Shown piece after piece: positions 27,844 to 33,694 of a stretch of DNA of 33,694 nucleotides. Every line of letters starts with the position of its first letter. Within the stretch, counting starts at the first letter, position 1. The notes beneath the pieces are model-generated. The model was given only the letters and a program-made list of their open reading frames with translations, was not told where the DNA came from and ran no database searches. Both the position numbers and the translations under genes were made by a program. The stretch is from Scenedesmus sp. ARA3 (Eukaryota > Chlorophyta > Chlorophyceae > Sphaeropleales > Scenedesmaceae): NCBI GenBank assembly GCA_004335835.1, contig RWJK01001132.1, forward strand, positions 3,992 to 37,685, written 5' to 3'.

Positions 27844-29331
27844 CCATCGCACTGGTGTGTGATGAGCATGCATGGGCACGCAGTGCTGTACTGTAGTTTG
27901 TGGCGTGCCGCTTTTGAGTGAGGTGTGGTGTGTGTCCCTGAGAGTGAGGAGATGTGGCACCGCGCATGTCTGCCATACCAGTGGCAGAGGTGCATGGCGG
28001 CCAACCGATTTAGTGAGCAACCACACTTTCGTCCGTGCTGGGCAGTGTGGGTTGACCCTACCCTGCTGCATAGCTGTCTGCCTAACTGGCTCTTGACAGG
28101 TGATCTTTTGAATAATCCGCAATCTGTCGATCGACGGCTGGTTGCGTTTGACTTTCAACTACAGCGGCCTCTCTGCTGCTCTTACAATTCTTGCCGGCGG
28201 TGCTACTGGCATTAGAACTGCAGTGTGCTGCGGTTGCTTGCAGCACACATGTTGTGTGCAAGCCACGCAGCTAGCTGCTGGCCGGCTGGGTTCTTCAGCG
28301 CTGCGGATCAACGTCGCATTCCTTGTGCTGTTTTGAGCTCTCACTGATCCAGCAAAGCGGGGTCAGACAGGTCAGAAAGTCTGATCTCATTGGAAGGTGC
28401 ATTGTGATACTTGTTGGACGCACCCCTGGTGTATCCACTGGCCGAGGATTTTATTCTCTGGAGATGCAGGCGCAGAGCTGCGCTGCAGCAGCCGGTGGTG
28501 AAGGAATGAGGCTACAGCAGCGATTCAGGTCCAGGGTTCTCTCCATACCCGCGTGGGCCTGTCGGTGCGGTTGCAGGTGGCGTATCGTGCCTACCTGTTG
28601 GCTCTGAGGATGCGAGCACATCTCCCTCCGGAGAGCAGCTCCTTCCTCTTCTTTCTGTTCTGCCGGCTCATGTGCTGATGACCGTTTCAATTGTGAGTGT
28701 CTCCCTGAGGCTCTGTGGCTAGGCAGTTTCAGGTGTTGGCTTGACTCGTACATGGAAGCTGAACCGTCGCCTCTTCGCGAGAAAAGAATTCTTGCAGTGC
28801 GGCAGCTGATGCTCATTGTGGGTGCCCGGCAGGAAGCTTGCCTGCCTTCCAGGCTGCAAAAGCTTTTTTTCCGATTGCGTCTGTGCTCTGCACAATCAAG
28901 GCTGGCTTTGCCTCTCTGCCGTCTTGTTTCTGTCTTGCTTCAGTGCCTGGTTTTGAATGCTATTTTTGTGCGTGTCCAGGATTCCTTTCCACGGCTGTGA
29001 ACACTTTGTATGCCTGATCTATGGGGTTCCAGAGACCTGCTGCTGAACCCCTGTCTTGTGATCCTTGCTGCTGTCCCGTGGTCGTCCTAGCAACTGTCGG
29101 TTGGTTGAACTTTGCGCTGGCCACGTCACAGCAGGGTCAACGTTGCTGTGACAGGCTGCTTCGGAACGTATTGCAGTCGGTTTTGAGCATTGTGTGGCCA
29201 AACCCCTGCCAGTTTTCCGGGGCTGTGTCTTCTGCGCCCTTTTGTTATGTTTGTGAATGCACTTGGCACCATTTTGCTTGCACTTGGCAGCATGCTTTCA
29301 GGCTTGAGGGTGTAAGCATAAGAATGCTTGT
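27844..29331. other. Intergenic, no gene seen
   Basis: No supported exon or RNA gene. A small near-palindrome around ACATGT (~28237-28264, flanked by GCTTGCA and TGCAAGC) is the only local structure noted. Confidence 0.45.
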
Positions 29332-29515
29332 GTGAAGGGGCTTGCACACAAGTGAGCAGCATGCTTTCAGGCTGCGTGTTGCAGTGATCTGAATGGCAGC
29401 GCGTGCTGGTGCAGCAGCGGCATATTCCTCTGCTGCACTTGCACACGATCCGATTCAGATTACTGTACAACACAGCCTGAAAGCGTGCTGCTCACTTGTT
29501 TGCGAGCCTCTTCAC
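29332..29515. other. Long near-symmetric inverted repeat (89-nt arms, 6-nt loop)
   Basis: The left arm 29332-29420 and right arm 29427-29515 are equal in length and align without gaps to each other's reverse complement, with ~16 mismatches in 89 by eye (~82%). About six of these would be G-U pairs in a plus-strand RNA. The loop is CATATT. The best block is AAGTGAGCAGCA plus GCTTTCAGGCTG. It could be a small-RNA hairpin precursor or a fold-back transposon remnant. A third copy of GCAGCATGCTTTCAGGCT starts at ~29287. Confidence 0.85.
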
Positions 29516-30540
29516 CACCTGCAGTTGTGTGGCAATACTGCATGCTTGAGCTTGGCAAGTGCCTCTCGCATCATGATGTGTGTCACTTCACATCATGTGT
29601 TTGTGTGTCTGGCCAAGCTGCAGGTTCAAGTTGCATGAAGCATGTATGTCCAGCAGGTGATACGGCAGCTGATTACATCTGTTGACACGCAATGCGGCCG
29701 CGGAATGCGTGCCTTCGCTTGTTGCACTGTGCTGGTCGTAACAAAATGTGATGATATGGACACTCAGTCTCAGCCTGAGAGTCATCATGGCTCGGTATCA
29801 TACGGTATGACGCCGTGTCAGCATGAGGTTCACTGCAGATCAGATCTGACTTCTGCTGCAACGGAAGGTACTGGCAGTGCCGATAAAACGGCTTGGCGTT
29901 GCCCACGCAACGCAAGCACATGCTTTCTGTTCGGAGCCCTTATCTGCCTCAACACAACAATCCTTGATCACTCGTGGTCTGTGTGCTGACACGCGATCCA
30001 ACCAGCTGAAGCTGAAGCCTGTCAAAGCCGCTACCAGCCCTGCCCTACCATAAAGCCTAATCCACCTCCAGATCTTTGCTGCGAAGGCATGCACTGGCTG
30101 CGCTTGCAGAAAACGTCCGACGTTTCCTCATGGCCAGTGGCAATGCCCGGTCCCCTGGAACAATGCTCTCTGCTCTGGCAAACCCCTGAAAACAAAACAC
30201 TCGGCCTGAGCGCTTACATTTCTGCGTCAACGGAGGGTGCTGGATTTGCTGAAATGGTGATCCCCATGCCTCTGACTTCACCACATATGTCATCAACAGC
30301 ACTCCAGCCTGAGCGCTGCCGCCAACCAACCCTGCAGCCAGAGCACGTGCAACTGGCACGTGCAACTGGCCTACAAGCAGGCTCAGCACCATATGCATTA
30401 AGCAGATCTCTGCAGTGCAGTACTCTGTGGCAAAACCCATGCACAACTCAGCCGTATACACAATGCATGGCAGCTGGCAATGCACAACGCGTTCAGGTAA
30501 GGATGCAGCACCTGACAGAGCCCGGTTGGACAACACCAGA
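29516..30540. other. Intergenic, no gene seen
   Basis: No supported exon. A 14-bp tandem duplication containing CACGTG (GCACGTGCAACTG twice) lies at ~30342-30370. A 175-codon minus-strand open frame covers 30057-30584 but shows no family features. Confidence 0.45.
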
Positions 30541-31275
30541 TTGGTACAGCCCCTGATAGACCTATAGCCCAGTTGCAGTGACACAGCACCTGACCAACAC
30601 AGCCAGAATGCTTACATGCAACATGCAGACTCTCTGTTGAACAGCCCCTGATACATACAGAGCCCAGCCGAAATGACACTGCACCTGACCTGTACAGCCC
30701 TGACAGATCTGTTGTCCAGTTGCAATGACACAGCACCTGATTGAAACAGCCATGTTGCTTACATGCAACATGCAAACCGTCTGTTAACAACCCCTGATAC
30801 ATCTATAGCCCAACGGAAATGGCACTGCACCTGACCTACACAGCCCTGACAGATCTGTAGCCCAGTTGCAATGACACAGCACCTGATTGAAGCAGCCATG
30901 TTGCTTACATGCAACATGCAAACTGTCTGTTAACAACCCCTGATACATCTATAGCCCAACCGAAATGGCACTGCACCTGACCTACACAGCCCCTGACAGA
31001 TCTGTAGCCCAGTCAAAATGACACAGCACCTGACCTACAGCCCAGATGGATCTACAAACCAGATGAGCTGGCACAGCACCTGACCGACGCAGCCAGAATA
31101 CTTACATGCAACATGCAAACTGTCTGTTGACAGCCCCTGATTGATCGTTAGCGCAGTTCCAATGACACAGCTCCTGACTGACGCAGCCCCTGATAGATCT
31201 CTAGCCCAGTCGAAATGACACAGAAACTGACCGACACAGCCCGTGACAAGACCCTTTTGGAATGACACAGCACCT
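30541..31275. repeat. Satellite block with 147-bp higher-order period
   Basis: A ~50-bp monomer (CAGCACCTGAC, ACAGCCCCTGA, TAGCCCAGT, AATGACA) recurs throughout. ACATGCAACA occurs at 30614, 30761 and 30908, exactly 147 bp apart each time, then at 31104 (196 bp on). CACCTGA boxes alternate ~94 and ~52 bp apart, because one monomer per period carries an insert with TTGCTTACATGCAACATGCA. Copies decay at both ends. Confidence 0.92.
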
Positions 31276-31574
31276 GACAGGCCCCAGCCTTTTGCAGGAC
31301 GAAGGGCAGCAGACGCACTCTGGCTGACCACACACAAGCCATGCATCATCCTTTGGTGCCCGACACATCAATATACATAGCCATGGACCCAAAACCACCG
31401 CATACTAGCTTCATAATGGTGTGCGGCGGCATCGTGTGTCAGCAAGTCACGTGGTGTCCGTTGTGGCGTACGCCGCATGAACACACGAAGGTGACCGCTT
31501 CATCTATGAATGCGCAGCACAGCATGACAGCACAGCAATTGCTGCTGCTGCACTTGCAAACTACTGGTGACAGT

Positions 31575-31579
31575 TACAA
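31575..31579 (-). terminator. Candidate poly(A) signal TGTAA for the transporter gene
   Basis: The minus strand reads TGTAA here, ~290 bp past the stop codon, a plausible 3' UTR length. It is a 5-bp motif, so chance occurrence is easy. Confidence 0.35.
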
Positions 31580-31732
31580 GTGATGCTGTAGCGCAGCTGA
31601 GCTGTGGAAGCAGTGAGAAAACATGCCGCAAGCATTGGCCAGCATATGTCAGCAATCGTCACATGCCCGCCAAAATGCTGTCTGCAAGAACCAGCGGCAG
31701 AGGCCATCGCCAGCAGCAGCGCTGCCACTGGC

Positions 31733-31753
31733 ATTACTATATGATATAGTAAT
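31733..31753. other. 21-bp perfect AT-rich palindrome
   Basis: The arms ATTACTATAT and ATATAGTAAT are perfectly complementary around a single G. It lies ~115-135 bp past the transporter stop, probably in its 3' UTR, where it could form a hairpin. Confidence 0.6.
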
Positions 31754-31868
31754 GGCAGGCTCAAAACACAACCTCATGCCATACTGCATACAATTTTACT
31801 TCATCGGGGAAAGTACATGCTGGGCAGCACTCATAATCGCAATCAGAGCTAAGCTGCAACCATGGGCC

Positions 31869-31942
31869 TCACAGGTCAGCGAAGAGCTTGTAGGTGCGTG
31901 CATGGTCAATGATGAAGTAGAACGCCCCGACACAGCCTGCAG

Positions 31943-31976
<34 letters not shown>

Positions 31977-33524
31977 GCGGCGGTGGCAACTGAAATCAGC
32001 CTGTGTACAGTCGAATGCATGAGGTGGGAGCAGCACTGCATATTGGGTGCCGCACAGCACAGCACAGCACAGCACAGCAAATTACACACCCAGGACGCCA
32101 ACGACGCTGTAGGCAGTGGCAAGGAAGCAGTTGACCATCCTCCACCAACAAAAAGGTGTTCTGCACGCCACCACCATAGCTGCTGCCACCACAACAGAAT
32201 TTCCATGCATCAACAATTACGCACCTAGGACGCCGACAACGGTGTATGCTGCAGCGAGAAAGCAGTTGACCAGCCTCCACCACAGCGGGGTTTTGCGACC
32301 CGCCATAAACAGCAGCACCGGAAGGATAAAGTCAAGAGGGGTGAAGCCCAGCGCACCCACAAGAGCAACAAACTGCAGGTTATGAGGATAGCAGCAGCAG
32401 CAGCAACATCAGCAGCATCACAACAGGAAGGATAAATTTCAAAGGGGTGAAGCCCAGCGCACCAACCAGCGCAACAAATTGCAAAGTATGAGAACAGCGG
32501 CAGCATTAGAAGCAGCAAAAGCCACACGAGCAGCAGCAGCAGCAGCAGCAGCAGTGGGAGCAGTGAGCAGTGACACCTTCCACCACTCGTGCCTGTTCAG
32601 AACTTAATTGTGCAGCACACCATTGTCAACAGCAGCATGTGAACAGCACCCGAGTACTCCAGTGTGTGCCCCCTCTGACCTCGACAGCCTTCCAACTACA
32701 ACCCTGGAAAACCCGTCACTCACATCAATGAAGAAGGGAATCATGCAGCAGATTGTTGTCACCACCAACATGTACACTGATGTGATCAGCAGCCGCATGC
32801 TTGCATTCCAAGGTGACATCGGGCCCTCGTCGTGCCTCGCTAGCAGCAGCTCAATGCACTCATACGTGGGACGCGTGTAGATCTGCAGCAGCAGCAGCAG
32901 CAGAAGCAGCAGCAGAAGCAGCGGCGGCTGAGATGAATGTGCTCAGGCAGCATCGTAGACAAACATTGGCCCTCCTTGTGCCTTGCCAGCAGCAGCTCAA
33001 TGCACTCGTACGTGGGCCGAGTGTAGATCTGCAGCAGCAGCAGCAGCAGCAGCAGCAAAAGCAGCAGCTAGAGGTCAGCAAGCATTATGGCCTGCTGGGT
33101 GCTTGTGGGCTCCATATATTGCCCGACAGCATGTGCAGATCATCCAGCTTTTTGCAACTCCCACCCCAGCCACAGAGCTGCATGCATACACAATAACACA
33201 GCATGGTAACACATAATGCAGGCTGGCGGGTGGCACAAAGACAGGGAGATATTTTTGATTCTCATTTCCATTCCCACCTGGTAGCAGCCCATGATCTGCA
33301 CCACTGCCAGCAGCAGCGCCAGCGTCACCGCCCACTGCGGCCCCGGCAGCGAGTAAACCACAAAGGGGTTTACGGCGTAGCCGAACGCCCAGTAACCCGT
33401 GATCGCAACTGCCAGGTACGTAATCGTGATGACGCCGTAGGCCAGGCTTACACCCTTGTACATGTTGCGCTGTGAGGGTGCCTTGACTGTGGCTTGTACC
33501 TCCGGCAGCACCGTGTCACCAAAG
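31869..33524 (-). CDS. AAAP-family amino acid transporter, C-terminal part (5' end outside window)
   Basis: Membrane transporter of the amino acid/auxin permease type, expected to move amino acids by proton symport. Exons on the minus strand: 33524-33278, 32882-32724, 32372-32225 and 31936-31869 (TGA at 31871-31869), giving ~206 residues. The reading starts FGDTVLPEVQATVKAPS, then MYKGVSLAYG, a membrane segment around ITYLAVAITGYWAFGYAV, another around ALLLAVVQIMGCYQ, then IYTRPTYECIELLLARH, a membrane segment VYMLVVTTICCMIPFFID, FVALVGALGFTPLDFILPVL with a WWRLVNCFLA segment, and the terminal IIDHARTYKLFADL. The DTVLPEVQAT and GALGFTPLDFILP blocks are typical of plant lysine/histidine- and proline-transporter-like members. 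Junctions keep phase (1/0, 0, 0, 1). Substrate is inferred only by family. Acceptors again sit beside CTG tracts read on the minus strand. Confidence 0.85.
32091..32146 (-). repeat. 3'-partial downstream copy of transporter exon 32372-32225
   Basis: On the minus strand it reads WRMVNCFLATAYSVVGVLG followed by gtgtgt, matching the exon's end (WRLVNCFLAAAYTVVGVLG). It lies in the following intron, downstream in the direction of transcription. Confidence 0.88.
32428..32478 (-). repeat. 5'-partial upstream copy of transporter exon 32372-32225 with broken acceptor
   Basis: On the minus strand it reads FVALVGALGFTPLKFILP, but the sequence before it is TTGCAA where the real exon has CTGCAG, so the AG is lost. 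It then runs into CTG-type repeats. Confidence 0.88.
32970..33028 (-). repeat. 5'-partial upstream copy of transporter exon 32882-32724
   Basis: On the minus strand it follows CTG repeats and CTGCAG and reads IYTRPTYECIELLLARHKEG, nearly identical to the real exon start, before diverging. The intervening DNA again ends in CTG repeats and CTGCAG. Confidence 0.9.
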
Positions 33525-33598
33525 CTGGGTTTGAAAGCAGGCAGATACAGCAGCAGCAGAAACACGGCCATGGTCAACAGCTTAGGAGATTGTACTTC

Positions 33599-33624
33599 TG
33601 GCAGCACGGTGTCACCAAAGCTGG
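33599..33624 (-). repeat. 5'-partial upstream copy of transporter exon 33524-33278
   Basis: On the minus strand it follows AAACCCAG and reads FGDTVLPEV before diverging. The same AAACCCAG precedes the real exon at 33524. Confidence 0.85.
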
Positions 33625-33638
33625 GTTTACATGCAGGC

Positions 33639-33639
<1 letters not shown>

Positions 33640-33693
<54 letters not shown>
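33640..33693. repeat. CAG tract running off the window end
   Basis: Eighteen CAG units up to the end of the window. Relative to the minus-strand transporter this is a CTG tract a little upstream of an acceptor-like site, as in the other introns here. Confidence 0.95.

Positions 33694-33694
<1 letters not shown>

Larger units (their letters stand above)
31276..31868. other. 3' flank of the transporter gene
   Basis: Downstream (minus strand) of the transporter stop at 31869. It contains TTACA at 31575-31579, which reads TGTAA on the minus strand, the usual green-algal poly(A) signal, ~290 bp after the stop. It also contains a 21-bp palindrome at 31733-31753. No other gene is seen. Confidence 0.45.

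Noticed and set aside
30057..30584. 175-codon minus-strand open frame
   Set aside because: No recognisable domain, no supporting splice structure, and its 3' end overlaps the start of the satellite block.
24474..31868. tRNA or other RNA genes
   Set aside because: Scanned by eye for tRNA B-box and CCA-arm patterns and found none convincing; a covariance-model search would be decisive.

Overview
This window looks like nuclear DNA of a green alga, probably Chlorophyceae (inference). The genes are split by many GT-AG introns whose acceptors read mostly (C/T)GCAG. CAG/CTG triplet tracts are everywhere, and the encoded proteins are plant/alga-like enzymes with Ala/Gln/Ser runs. Four genes can be supported. 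(1) 27-10962, plus strand: a 5'-truncated GH31 alpha-glucosidase in about 21 visible exons. (2) 11893-13654, plus strand: an unrecognised Gln/Ser-tract protein in four exons. (3) 14637-24473, plus strand: a flavin-dependent monooxygenase in nine exons. Its core carries a low-complexity insert, and its last exon (4.8 kb) adds about 1,550 residues of Ala/Gln/Ser-rich sequence. (4) 31869-33524, minus strand: the C-terminal part of an AAAP-type amino acid transporter whose 5' end lies beyond the window. Exons were joined by eye from splice sites, codon phase and protein family motifs.

The most striking property is shared by three of the four genes. Many exons are accompanied by one to five extra, usually incomplete copies in the adjacent introns. 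Copies of an exon's 5' part lie upstream of the complete exon, each keeping an acceptor-like AG. Copies of its 3' part lie downstream, each keeping a donor-like GT. This is what repeated short tandem duplication with one breakpoint inside an exon would leave, if selection keeps one complete exon. At 7131-7475 three copies have become complete 84-nt, phase-symmetric cassettes with their own splice sites. A second theme is CTG-triplet expansion just upstream of splice acceptors, up to 32 units.

The 7.4 kb between genes 3 and 4 has no gene I can support. It holds an ~86-bp repeat running over the monooxygenase stop codon, a ~95-bp array flanked by direct repeats, a 21-bp minisatellite, a ~184-bp near-symmetric hairpin with a 6-nt loop (29332-29515), and a satellite block with a 147-bp higher-order period (30541-31275). 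The four genes have no obvious joint pathway; they look like independent neighbouring eukaryotic genes.
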